DNA of 64,000 nucleotides from Malus domestica (Eukaryota > Streptophyta > Magnoliopsida > Rosales > Rosaceae): NCBI RefSeq assembly GCF_042453785.1, contig NC_091675.1, forward strand, positions 21,624,501 to 21,688,500, read 5' to 3'. This document shows positions 35,378-47,202 of the stretch, piece by piece (positions within the stretch are counted from its first letter, which is position 1; every line of letters begins with the position of its first letter). Made by a program: the position numbers and the translations under genes. The notes under the pieces are model-generated. The model was given only the letters and a program-made list of their open reading frames with translations. It was not told the DNA's origin and did no database searches.

Positions 35378-36439
35378 GAGCAATTCCACCGGGGACCAAA
35401 TGTCCCAGCCTCCAGTCCAAAAACCAAGCCAGGCCTCTGTCAATCAAGTCCACCCCAACAAACTGACTGGTACCCAGCCCGAGCTGGGCAAGAGCCCAGC
35501 CCAAAAGAGACTGAGACAGAAGCCGGGGAAGAAGCCTGGCGCGTGCACTTCACGCAGCCGTTTGGCGAGTGCCCGACAAGCTTTCAGACGCCGGGGCCCG
35601 CGTGCAGGCGCTGTCAGTCCCCCCCCCCCCGAGTTGCGACGTGGCTACCTCTCTGCCGTTGGATTTCCAACGGCTAGTTTTCTAGACCGTTGGATTTCCA
35701 ACGGTAAAAAAATTTTAAATTTTACTTTTAAACTAGACCGTCGGATCAAAGATCAACGGTCCACGTTTTTTTCACAAAAAGTAAATTAAAAAAAAAAAAA
35801 AGGGCCCAACGGTCAGAAATATGACCGTTGGCCACGTGGCAACTCCCTAGCTCTTGGATTTGAATATTTTTCAAATCCAACGGTCCAGATTAATTAACTA
35901 TATTAAAATTCATTAAAAATTATTAAAAAATACACAAAAATTATTAAAAAATACAGAAAATTTTAAAAAAATTACAGAAAATTTTGAAAAATGTTAATTT
36001 TTTTTCCTATAAATACCTAACCCTCATCTTCTACCTTTACACCACATTCCAATATTTTCTACACTTTCTATACTATCTACATTTCAATATTTTCTACACT
36101 TTAAGAGAAAAAAATGTCTTCGTGGAAGCTCATTGAAGATGTTACGTTGTGTGAATGTTGGGTTCGGATAATGACACGTGGCGTGACGAGATTGGTTGAA
36201 AATCCTATCCGAAATTAAAACTATTTTATTTTTTTATTCTTTATTTTAAATGGGTTAAAAATCTTATCCGAAATAAACTTAAAAAAAAAACACACCAAAT
36301 AAATGCGCTGGGTGCCAGCGCATTTTTTTAGGGGTGGAGATACCTTGGCCTATTACTGTTCACTCCAGTCTATTACTGTTCATTTGAGTGGATAAATGCG
36401 CTGGGTGCTGGCGCAAAGTCCACAGGGGTGGAATTGCTC
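35378..36439. mobile_element. PIF/Harbinger-like non-autonomous element
   Basis: 1062 bp with inverted ends GAGCAATTCCACC (35378-35390 and inverted at 36427-36439), flanked by TAA (35375-35377 and 36440-36442). The interior has many inverted copies of AACGGT/ACCGTTGG-type motifs (35650-35890), a C tract near 35620, and an AT-rich half. A plus-strand open frame of 129 codons at 35400 looks like chance coding in a GC-rich end and is not called. Confidence 0.72.
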
Positions 36440-36442
36440 TAA

Positions 36443-36606
36443 TACTACAATCTAATTGTCTGTTTTCTTCACTTGGTAAGTGAGAGATCTTAGATTCGAA
36501 CTAAAGGCGAATTTGAACTTTATTATTATTAGCTCATTATAAGACTAAGCTCATTTCTTCTCCCTTCTAGTATAAACAATATCGTTTGTTAAAAAATAAA
36601 AATAAA
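36443..36606 (+). mobile_element. tRNA-derived SINE, 5' truncated
   Basis: Same family as 22482-22672: CTTCACTTGGTAAGTGAGAG, a box B-like TTAGATTCGAACTAA, a GACTAAGCTCATTTCTTCTC body, ATAAACAATATCGTTTGTT, and an A-rich tail. Box A is not recognisable. It abuts the right end of the Harbinger-like element. Confidence 0.65.
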
Positions 36607-36833
36607 AACTCTCTTCAGCAGCTCGAGGAGCTAAGAACACTTGGCCCTACTAACCAAAATTTGAAAACCCGACCCGGCACATAAGCAAGATGTCCAGGTT
36701 CATTATGTTCGTTAGCCGACAACCAAAAAGACCAACGCTTTCAGGCTTTTTCTGAAAAAAAAGGACCCTAAAAAAGAAGAGATACGGAAAGACATAGACT
36801 TTTGCTTCTACAGTTCGGAGTCGCGCGTCAAAA

Positions 36834-38607
36834 ATGGCGGTTTTGGAGGATTCGCTGGTGAGCTCCAAGCTCTCTCCGCCGAATACATACGGAGCCGTCG
36901 TTATCGGCGGCACTTTCGACCGATTACACAACGGTCATCGCCTGTTTCTCAAGGTATGTGTCTTCATCTTTTCCTTTATATTTACTTCTTGTATGTGAAT
37001 TTTAAGATTAATGGTTTGATGGAAATGGAAGCAGGCGGCGGCGGAGCTGGCAAGGGATCGGATTGTGGTCGGAATTTGCGACGGACCCATGTTGGCTAAC
37101 AAGCAGGTTCTTAGATTTCATCCATCATTCATTCATATTTTACGAATTTTGTGCATTAATTCGAACTGGTTTAGTTGGTGTTAGCATTGATTTTCCCGAA
37201 AGGCTTTAAAATTTAAACTATTGTCTTGATAAAGTAGATTTCGATGTTAATGTTGCGGTTTATGTTCCGAATATGGCAGTTTGCTGATTTGATACAACCC
37301 ATTGAGGAAAGGAGCAATAGTGTTGATAATTACATCAAGGTATTATGCTCCAAGAATTTGTTTGAATTGCGATTCAATTGGTGTGTATTGAAAGAAGAGA
37401 TAGAAATGGTTTGATGAACTTTCCGAAGCATAAACTTTGGAATGTATGGTGGATTTCAAATACTCAAAGGAAAATACGGTGTTATAGTTCACTTGGAAAA
37501 ACTTTCTTCTCAATCCGTAATAAATCGGAATGTTCTATTTTTATGTTTTTTAACATTTGATCCAAACAATTAAGAATGAGTTGCAATGCAGCTCATTCTG
37601 TTGTAGCTGTTGTTGTCGGTTTGAACAGGTTCATGTGTTTGGCCACCGTATGTCCATACCGCTTTCATCTCTTTATATCTCAATTTCTGGTTGACATTTG
37701 CTAGTATTTCAATTTTGGTAAGGGTTACAGAAAGTAGACTATGTGGCGGTATTTATGGACCATCAACCCTGCTATCTCAGGAGGATAATGCATTCAATAA
37801 TTTCTGTGTTGTTTTCCTGCGCCGTTGTTGTGTCGTAGAAAATGCCTAGTTCTCTTATGTTCTATAATGATATTTTCAGTTCTCAGTTTCTTACGAATAT
37901 TTGCAGTCTATCAAGCAGGGGCTGGTAGTGCAAGTTGAACCTATTACGGACCCCTATGGTCCCTCAATAGTCGATGAGAATTTAGAGGCAATTGTTGTCA
38001 GGTTTGTTTCAGATTTACTTCTTTTTCTTTTGGCCTTTGCTAGATTTCCAATAGTAGATTTCTTTTGGTCTTTGCTTCAGTCTTGAGGTCCAGTAGGTTT
38101 TAAGGACAACTTCCATTTGACCGTGAATTGTAGATCATCACCCGCTTTAAAATTCAAAACTTGTCTGCCTGCTTTGAATCGGAAAGATTCAGTTTACGTT
38201 TAAAATAGGGAATAAGTCGACTTACCTCAGCCTGCACAATATCGAGTCTCCCTCTTAAAATGTTGGTAGAGGTATTTCTTCACTAATTATGTAGATTTAA
38301 TTTTTGGCAGCAAGGAGACTTTACCGGGTGGACTGTCTGTTAATAAGAAGAGAGTTGACCGAGGTCTCTCACAGCTTAAGGTAGTTGGTTGCTGCAAATT
38401 CGATATCTTCCTGACATTAACATATTAAAACTAGACTATTTTCTGTTACTTTGAAAACCTTTATGGCTGTTAGGCCTCAATTTAGTCTGTTTCGTGCAGA
38501 TTGAAGTTGTAGATCTAGTGTCTGAAGGATCTCGTGGAGATAAGCTTAGTTCAACATCATTAAGGGAGCTTGAGGCGGAGAAGGCCAAGAACCAACCACT
38601 ATCATAA
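36834..38607 (+). CDS. COAD: Phosphopantetheine adenylyltransferase, copy 1
   Basis: Six exons: 36834-36953, 37035-37106, 37280-37339, 37907-38001, 38311-38380, 38500-38607, joining to 174 residues. The enzyme joins ATP and 4'-phosphopantetheine to make dephospho-CoA, the fourth step of coenzyme A synthesis. The nucleotidyltransferase motif [11 protein letters not shown] (T/HxGH) is near residues 25-35. Further conserved segments are [49 protein letters not shown] and the ATP-site [14 protein letters not shown]. Length and exon lengths match plant COAD. It is intact. Copy 2 lies 10.4 kb downstream in the same orientation. Confidence 0.94.
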
Positions 38608-38725
38608 GTTCTTATTTACCAAAAAGTGTACGTGAAGCTATGCAAGTGTAATCTGTCCCGTTCGAAGACTTGAGGGCGGAAAAATTGTATGAAAATAAGA
38701 TGTAGAAGAGTGTATCTGTGCCGAA

Positions 38726-39025
38726 AACAATCAAACTGGAGATCGTGCAGTAATCCATAAGTCAATTGAGCTGTTCGTTGCAGAGCGAAAGAAGATGAGT
38801 AAAATGGTAACGTCCTTCAATTTCGGCTCATCAACGCATGTGGATCACTTCGGGACATTCCCCCAACATATACTCTTCAAAGTTAGACTGTTTCTTATGT
38901 AAAAGTTCTGCAAATGCAGAATGTGTTGTTTGATTTACTGCTGGTGTTTTGTCAATAGGAACATATCTGAGGTTTTAACTGAGTCCTCAGTGCAGTAAAT
39001 GTCAATAAAATGTCTGCTTTTTTTT
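38726..39025 (+). pseudogene. DUF829 last-exon fragment (duplicate)
   Basis: Similar to 34560-34860, the last exon and 3' UTR of the DUF829 gene: CAGTCAATTGAG/AAGTCAATTGAG, then TCCTTCAATTTCGGC, CATGTGGATCACTTC, CATATACTCTTCA, and 3'-UTR phrases CTCTGCAAATGCAGA-like and TTGTCAATAGGAACA. The reading frame is not maintained and no other exon is present. It sits 120 bp past COAD copy 1, as expected if a DUF829-COAD block was duplicated in tandem. Confidence 0.8.
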
Positions 39026-39241
39026 TTAGGTCTCCGTAAAAGTTTCAGAACTCAATGTCCATATCCATATGTTTTCCCATGACACGGGAAGAGCATAAAC
39101 AAAGGATCCAAGGCCAGGGGTTTTGTAATGTGCTTACCAAACAAGGTAATGCGTTTAATATCGTTTGCTATGTAAGACCCTGATTTTTTTATTATTTATA
39201 ATTAGATATTTATAGAGTGATTTTGTTTACATTTGGAACTC

Positions 39242-39565
39242 TGTTGAAAACATTGGCATTGTTATGAATGCCCACACACACACATTTTCAATGCCCATGC
39301 AAAGTGAAATTGAATTTGGAAATGCATGGAGATTGTATTGTCAAAAGGAAGTGCTGTAAACTTCAATGTGCAGTTAATGCATTAGTTTGGAGTTGCTGCG
39401 CTCCATATACTTTCAACACACAGAAAGAAAGATCAATAACATCATCTATTCCTCCCTCTTTTATTTGTCATCCCCTAGTGCTATAGTTATAGTGTGATAT
39501 TTTACACCTGCTTCGTTCCTGTTACTAGTAAAGGTTATCTCTCTAACTTTTACATATTTATAACA
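39242..39565 (+). repeat. Left LTR of older Copia element
   Basis: 324 bp, TGTTGAAAAC to TATAACA, matching 45315-45652 with substitutions and small length differences; preceded by AACTC. Confidence 0.88.
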
Positions 39566-39820
39566 CGTTATCAATACGAGTCTCTAAAACCTAATCATTT
39601 TCTCATTTCTCTTTGCCGAAGTAAAGAAAGGAAAAAATGTTTCCTCTAAGGTTTTTACTATTCATCTTCTTCCTTTGCCTTAACTGCGCGGTATACCCTC
39701 CCGACGAACTGTTTGCTCTATGCCTGCTTTTAGTTCTCAACTTAACAGTTACATACATCTTTGATTTCTTGTTTGGTGTAGATCTTGATTACTAACCCAA
39801 TATTTATTTATGTTGATTTT

Positions 39821-40150
39821 ACTGCAATCCAAGATGGTGCGGTACAATCACCCATCTTGAACTGCAAATTTAATCTTACTGCGATCCAAGATGGTGCGGT
39901 ATCATTGCCTATCTTGGACTGCAGATCGAATTTTACTGCAATTTTAGGTGGTGCGGTATAATCGCCCACCCTACCCTGCATATTTAAATTTGTCTCTTTT
40001 TTTCATTGCAATTTTAGGTGGTGCGGTATAATCGCCCACCCTGCTCTGCGTATTTAAATTTTTCCTGCTACTTGAGTGATGCGAAATAATCGCCCATTCT
40101 ATGTTATATTATTTCAATGAGAATGGTGCGGTTCAATCGTCCTCCTCATT
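39821..40150 (+). repeat. Array of six hairpin units in the Copia leader
   Basis: Six imperfect units share a loop like TGCGGTATAATCG, flanked by short complementary arms that change between units: AAGATGG/CCATCTT at 39831-39858, CCAAGAT/ATCTTGG at about 39886-39917, GGTGG/CCACC at 39946-39970 and again at 40017-40040, AGTG/CATT at about 40074-40098, ATGAG/CTCAT at about 40118-40150. Spacing is irregular (about 55-70 bp). The arms stay complementary while their sequence differs, which points to RNA structure. They lie between the primer site and gag. Confidence 0.75.
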
Positions 40151-43100
40151 CATCTTGAAAATCTCGAGCCTGAAGTTTCGAGTGTTTATCATTTTGGCCT
40201 GAAGATCAAAATGCAAAATTTGTAAGAACCAGAAATTCTAACACTATATTCCTCCAGAAATACATATTATTGCAAGTTCTTACACATCTCATTTTCTTTC
40301 AGAAAAAAAAATGACGAACTTGGCGAAGCTTGATTTTGCTGCCCTGGACATTACTGGGAAGAATTACCTTACCTAGGTATTGGATACCAAGATCTATCTG
40401 GAAGCAGGGAATCTTGGAGATACCATCAGGGAAGAGAACATCTCATCCTCTCAAGATCGGGCGAAGGCCATGATTTTTATTCGTCGCCATCTTGATGAGG
40501 GACTAAAAAACGAGTACTTAACGATTGAAGATTCGTTAGTTCTCTAGAAGGCCTTGAGAACAGAGACAATCACCAGACAACGGTGATTCTTCCAAGGGCT
40601 CGCTATGAGTGGACTCACCTAAGGATCTAGGATTTCAAGTCAGTGGCAGAGTACAATTCTGCGTTGTTCAGAATTACATCTCAGATGAAGCTCTGTGGGG
40701 ATACTATTATTGAGGAAGATTTGCTAGAATTTTTTTTTAGCACATTTCATGCCTCTAATGTGCTCCTGCAACAGCAGTATAGAGCGTGAGACTTCACTGA
40801 ATACAACCAATAGATATCTGTGCTCTTGGTAGTTGAACAAAACAATGAACTCTTGATGAAAAATAATCAGTCCCGACCTACTGGATCTGCACCATTCCTA
40901 GAAGTGAATGCTGCTTCCCTCGAAGTGAACGCCACATCCTCTGGTGGCGATAATCATAAATGAGGACGTGACCATAAGCGAGGTCAGTGGAACAGGAAAG
41001 GCAAGAACCATGGTGGTCAGTTTCACAACCAGGTTCCAAGACATAATTCAGGCCAAAGTTTCAAAAATGTGAATCGCCATAAAGGCAAAGCTCATATGGA
41101 CAATGCTCCCATGAACTTTGAAAGAGCTTGCCATAGGTGTGGTGGCAATGGGCATTGGGTGCGTACTTGTCGTACCCCAAAACATCTGGTGGATCTGTAT
41201 CAAGCCTTCCTCAAGGAGAAAGGTGTCGAGATTAATTTTCTCGACCAGGCTAAACCAATGGATATACCTGATCCAGTGTGCGACTTATCAGGGCAGTTGA
41301 ACACAACTCACTTAGATGTTTCAGACTTCATTGTGGAAAGGGGGAATGAAGTGTATCGGTCCAACTGAATCATTTATGTTTGATGTACTTTTATTATGAT
41401 GAACTTGTAGTTTAAAACTAGCATTTCAGATTCAATAAAAGTGGCATGTAAATTTCCTGTTATAACTTGCTTCTAACTCTGATTCCTTTACTCAGAGAGC
41501 ATGGATAAAAACTATGGTCATTCTCAAAACATGAGAAATGGCGAAGATATTTGTCTTGCAGACTGCGCAACTAACCATACAGTACTTCGAGAACAAAAGT
41601 ATTTCTCAAGATTGATGCTTACAAAGGTATGGGTAACAACAATATCAGGACTTTCAGATGTAATTGAAGGCTCAGGGAAAGCCCAAATTATGTTACAAAA
41701 TGGAACAATATTGTCCATACAGAATGCGTTGTACGCTACTCGATCTACTCGAAATTTGTTGAGTTTCAAAGACATACGTTTAAATGGATACCACATTGAA
41801 AAGAAAAGTTTAGAAAATGTGGAGTATCTATGCATTACCTCCAATGATACCCATATTGGAGAAGTTGCATGGTTTGTCGAGTGGATTGTATTATACATAC
41901 ATAAAGACAGTTGAATCACATACCGTCATGAACCAGAAGTTCATTGATTCAAAAGTTTACATGCTTTGGCATGACCGTCTGGGTCACCCAGGATCTACCA
42001 TGATGCGTAGGATAATTACCAACTCTAATAGACATCCATTATTGAGCAAACATATTGCTATCACAAATGATAACCCTTGCAAAGCTTGTTCTCAAGGGAA
42101 GTTGATAATTAAATCATCACAACTAAAGGTTGATGCTAAATCCCCATCATTTTTGCAAAGAATTCAAGGGGATATTTATGGACCTATTCAACCATCTTGT
42201 GGACCATTTCGATATTTTATGGTTTTGGTTGATGCATCTACTAGATGGTCATATGTTTGTCTCTTGTCTACTCAAAATGTAGCTTTTGCGAGACTTCTTA
42301 CTCAAATAATTAAGTTACGAACACAGTTCCCAAATTACTTCCATTAAGTCAATCCGACTTGATAATGCTGGTGAATTTACGTCTTAAACCTTTGATGATT
42401 ATTGCATAACATTGGGCATTGATGTTGAACACCATGTTCCTCATGTCCATACTCAAAATGATCTAGCAGAAGCATTGATCAAGCGGCTTCAGTTAATAGC
42501 TCGCACTTTGCTCATGAAAACAAAATTGCCAGTTTCTGCATGGGGACATGTCATCTTACATGCTACATCATTGGTTCGATTGAGACCTATAGCCAACCAC
42601 CAATACTCCTCAGTACAACTTGTGTTTGGGCATCAGCCAAACATTTCACATTTACGAGTTTTTGGTTGTGTTGTTTATGTGCCTATTGCACCCTCGCAAC
42701 GCACAAAAATGGGACCTCATCGTAGACTGGGAATTTATGTGGATTTTGATTCACCATCTATATTAGATATTTGGAACCCTTCACAGGTGATATGTTTACA
42801 GCTCGTTTTGCTGATTGTCACTTTGACAAGACAATCTTCCCGTCGTTAGGGGGAGAAAAGATCGTTCCAGAAGAACGGAAAGAGCTGACATGGGTTGTTC
42901 CCACATTGTCTCATTTTGATCCACGTAGCACTCAATGTGAATATGAAGTGAAACTAATTGTTCATCTTTAAAACATTGCCAATCAAATGCCATATGTATT
43001 TAATGATGCTATGAAAGTGACAAAATCACATATACCAGCTGCAATGCACCTGCAAGGATTGATGTCCTTGTTGGACAAAATAAAGTGGCAGCGAATGATT

Positions 43101-45314
43101 CATCTGGTGCACGCCTGAAGCGTGGTAAACCCCCAGGTTCAAAAGATTCAGCCATTCGAAAGAGAAAGACAAGGGCATAGTTGAATCCAAATGAAATCAT
43201 TTAGGAAAAGAGAATGAATGACAAATCACAATTCATGATTCTGGACTTCCAGAAACAGAAAATGTCCTTGATGAGACATATGTCCCTGAAGAGACAACAG
43301 TACATGAGAGCAAAGAAATCCCAATAAATTATTCATGTACTAATGAATTGTGGGATCAGAATGAAATAATCATTGACGATATGTTCGCATTCGCAGTAAC
43401 CACTGAAATCATATTAAGTGATGATATTGAGCCCCACTCTGTTGATATAGTAAACAGAGACAAGTTGGCCTAAGTGGAAAGATGAAATCCAGGTAAAATT
43501 AAATTCCTTGGAAAGGCGAAATGTTTTTGGACCAGTAGTCCAAACCCTGCCTAGTGTAAACCCCGTGGGTTACAAATGGGTATTCACAAGGAAACGCAAT
43601 GAGAAAAATGAGATTGCAAGATATAAAGCACGACTCATTGCACAAGGTTTTTTGCAAAGACTTGGAATTGATTATGAGGAGACATACTCTCTTGTAATGG
43701 ACGCAATTACATTCCGTAACTTAATAAGTGTAGTGGTTTCAGAAAAACTTGACATGCGACTTATGGATGTCATCACCGCGTATCTATATGGAGAATTAGA
43801 TACTGACATATATATGAAAGTCCCAGAAGGACTTAAGTCACTTGAAACAACTAACAAATCACGAGGTATGCTCTCGATCAAATTAAGGCGATCATTGTAT
43901 GGGCTGAAACAATCTGGACGAATGTGGTACAATCGTCTCAGTGAGTATTTGATCAAAGAAGGGTATATCAACAATGTCATTTGCCCTTGTGTGTTCATTA
44001 AGAAATCCAACTCTGGATTTGCTATAGTGGCAGTATATGTCGATGATATGAACCTAGTTGGAACCCTTGAAGAGCTCAATAAAACTGCTGAATATTTGAA
44101 AAGCGAATTTGAAATGAAAGACCTTGGAAAAACAAAATTTTGTCTCGGCCTGCAGATCGAGCATTGTGTTAGTGGAATTTTGGTCCACCAATCAGCTTAC
44201 ATTGAAAAAATCCTAAAGCGATTTGGTATGGACAAGGCTTATCCATTCAACACACCAATGATCGTTCGTTCTCTGGACGTTAAGAAAGATCCATTCCGTT
44301 CAAAAGAAGATGATGAACTGGTCCTTGGTCCAGAAGTACCATATCTGAGTGCAATAGGTGCTTTGTTGTATTTAGCACAATGTACTAGATCAGATATAGC
44401 CTTTTCAGCCAACTTGTTAGCAAGGTATAGCTCTGCTCCAACAATTCGTCATTGGAAAGGTGTCAAAGATGTATTGCGATACCTTCGTGGGACAACAGAC
44501 ATGGGTCTCTTTTACTCAGAGAAATCCACAAATGACCAGGTCTTTGTTGGATATGCAGATGCTGGTTTTCTCTCTGATCCGCTTAAAGCCCGCTCACAAA
44601 CTGGATATGCGTTCAAGAATGGAGATACAACAATCTCATGGCTCTCAACAAACTAAACACTAGTTGCTACATCTTCCAATCACTCAGAAATACTTGCTTT
44701 ACATGAAGCAAGTCATGAATGTTCTTGGTTAAGATCAATGATCAATCATATCCGGAATTCATGTGGTCTAACTTCGTAGACAGACAATCCAACTGTTATT
44801 CATGAAGATAATGCAGCCTGTGTTACCCAAATAAAGGAAGGATTCATGAAGGGCGATAAAACTAAACGCATATTTCCAAAAAATTTCAGTGCACATGAGC
44901 TTCAGAAGGCTAAAGTTATTGAAGTTAGACAAATCCGTTCTAATGAAAATTTGGCAGATTTGTTCACCAAATCTCTACCGAAATGCACGTTTCAAAAGTT
45001 AGTACAAAGTATCGGATTACGTCGATTTATCAAACAGCTAAATTTGGAGAATGCGGAATCAGGGAGAGATATATATCAGGGGGAGCATCAATGATACATG
45101 CCTGGTGTACTCTTTTTCCTTTGATTAGGATTTTTCCCACTGAGTTTTTTCTATCAAGGTTTTAACGAGGCAACATAAGCATATTTAACACTATATCAAC
45201 AATCCAGGAAAAGTTGTACTCTTTTTCCTTCGCTATGGTTTTTCCCCACTGGGTTTTTCCAAGTGAGGTTTTAACGAGGCAACTCATGTTAATATGTGGG
45301 CATCCAAGGGGGAG

Positions 45315-45652
45315 TGTTGAAAACGTTGGCATTGTTATGAATGCTCACACACGCACATTTTCAATGCCCATGCAAAGTGAAATTGAATTTGGAAATGCAT
45401 GGAGATTGTATTGTCAAAGGAAGTGCTGTAAACTTCAATATGCAGTTAATGCATTAGTTTGGAGTTGCTCTATAAATAGAGCGCTCTGTATACTTTCAAT
45501 GCATAGAAAGAAAGAAAGATCAATAACATCATCTATTCCTCCCTCTTTTATTTGTCATCCCCTAATGCTATAGTTACAATGTGATATTTTATACATGCTT
45601 CATTCCTGTAATTAGTAAAGGTTATCTCTCTAACTTTTATATATTTATAACA
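45315..45652 (+). repeat. Right LTR of older Copia element
   Basis: 338 bp direct repeat of the left LTR, containing a TATAAATAG promoter-like box near 45472, followed by AACTC. Confidence 0.88.
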
Positions 45653-45657
45653 AACTC

Positions 45658-45858
45658 GTGTTTATAAACAGAATCTCTTGTATTTATATAAAGTCGTCTC
45701 ATTACTAAGTGGTCCAGCTTGAGAACGGACCGAATCTTTGATGGGCTGATTTTAAACGGGTTAGTGAGGTTGAGTCAGCCTGTTTAACATTTTGAATCTG
45801 TATACTGAAGATCTCTCTTTTTATTAGTAGAAAATTTCCAAAGTTCGAATCTCCTTTT

Positions 45859-45912
<54 letters not shown>

Positions 45913-46666
45913 AGGATTGAACAGAACCTAGGTCTAATTGGTACTTGAGATGTCACAATTTTTTTTGTTGGTCTTCGTTATTTCCTTTTCTCAAGGTTTC
46001 AAATGACCCATTTTCACCCTACACAATTCTAGATGCTGTGCCTTCAAAGGATATGCATGGCCGAACACCGATACAAATCCAATCGAGACTTTGCCACTTA
46101 GTATGTGTTATCTCATCATGTCAGCATTTCTAGCCATGTGACACATCATCTGCCCACTCACCACTTGTTGCCGACTCTGCTCCCATATAAAGGGTTTAGG
46201 GTAACCTAGAGTCTTGCTATAGCTTCGGGATCAAGGTATTTTTTTCGTGTTCTATTGTATTTTTTTACCGTCATTTTTTTGTTTGTGATTCAATGTTTAC
46301 ATTCATTCCAACTGTGAATTGGTAATGTTTACTGCTGAAAATGTATTAGCGCTCTAAGTCCACACTTCACCTTTATAAATACACAAGGGAAAAAACTGTA
46401 TTAGTAAAATGGTATTTTTGAAGTGTCTAACTTTCCGTTGAAAATTGTTCTTGGGTTTTCTTGGTTTGCACACGTAAGTTTTGCATGTTTGATAACCTTT
46501 TGTTGTTGAAAAATGCTCTCTCCTAATCCTCAATAAGGAGCGAGGAAAGTCCTTATTCCTCCCTTTAACCGTGCAAACACCATAATCATAATCGTTTAAT
46601 CACTCCCTAAGCTGTTGATAACTGTTCTGAAGATTGTACATCTTGTGAATTTGTTTGTTTCACAGT

Positions 46667-46697
<31 letters not shown>

Positions 46698-47202
46698 GGA
46701 ATTGCTTAAGGGGAGGGATACCCATTTTTTCAAAAAAATGGGGACACGCTCCCCACCGTTGGATTTGAATTAAATGAAATTATGTGGTTGAGATTCTATG
46801 GCATGTGTTTTAATCTCAACCACACAATTTCATTAAAGTCAATCTAACGGTGGGGAGCGTGTCCCCATTTTTTTTGAAAAAATGGGGATCCCTCCCCTTA
46901 AGCTCCCTGTATATATATATATATATATATATATGAGTATGGGCTCAACTGCTTGTTATATTGGTTGGTTATCATGCATGCATCCTTCTCGATTTTTTTT
47001 TTTTTTTCAGTTTTCCACTTCTATTTGCTTGTGTTTTCGCTTAAACATGCTCAGTTTTGAAACTGGCTTTATATTATCGTGGGTATTTTATTTAACTTCG
47101 AACCTAGTCTAAGTGACACGTGAGGAAAGTAGTGGTGTAAGTGTTGCTGACCCCTTAAAGGTTTTTGCATGCAAGTTATATTGAGGATCTGCTGCAGTGA
47201 AT
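45658..47202. other. Upstream region of COAD copy 2
   Basis: No gene seen. It contains a 49-bp AT dinucleotide run (45860-45908), two further TA runs (about 46669-46697 and 46909-46934) that bracket a palindromic MITE, and probable promoter sequence before 47203. Confidence 0.6.
46698..46908. mobile_element. Fold-back MITE with ~95-bp arms in a TA microsatellite
   Basis: Almost the whole element is an inverted repeat. The left arm runs from CTTAAGGGGAGGGAT through GGGGACACGCTCCCCACCGT to GTGGTTGAGATT; the right arm is its complement, with a loop of about 15 bases (CTATGGCATGTG...). Arms differ at only a few positions. TA repeats lie immediately on both sides, so insertion was into a TA run. 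Superfamily not assigned. Confidence 0.8.

Larger units (their letters stand above)
39242..45652 (+). mobile_element. Older Copia LTR retrotransposon, broken
   Basis: A Copia element of about 6.4 kb with TG..CA LTRs and a 5-bp target duplication AACTC (39237-39241 and 45653-45657). After the left LTR comes a primer-site-like CGTTATCAATACGAG and a long (~740 bp) non-coding leader with a hairpin array. Fossil gag (about 40310-41370, with a CCHC knuckle CRRCGGNGHWVRTC), protease, integrase (about 41930-42850), RT with YVDD (about 43500-44250) and RNase H (to about 45090) follow in Copia order. A purine-rich AAGGGGGAG precedes the right LTR. Coding sequence is broken in at least half a dozen places. 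LTRs differ by roughly 5 percent, so it is several times older than the element at 245-5137. Confidence 0.9.

Noticed and set aside
35400-35789. 129-codon open frame as a gene
   Set aside because: It lies within a Harbinger-like MITE, starts just inside the inverted end, and has no family resemblance.
39821-40150. CRISPR-like regularly repeated hairpins
   Set aside because: Units are imperfect, spacing is irregular and the host is a plant; they lie in a retrotransposon leader.
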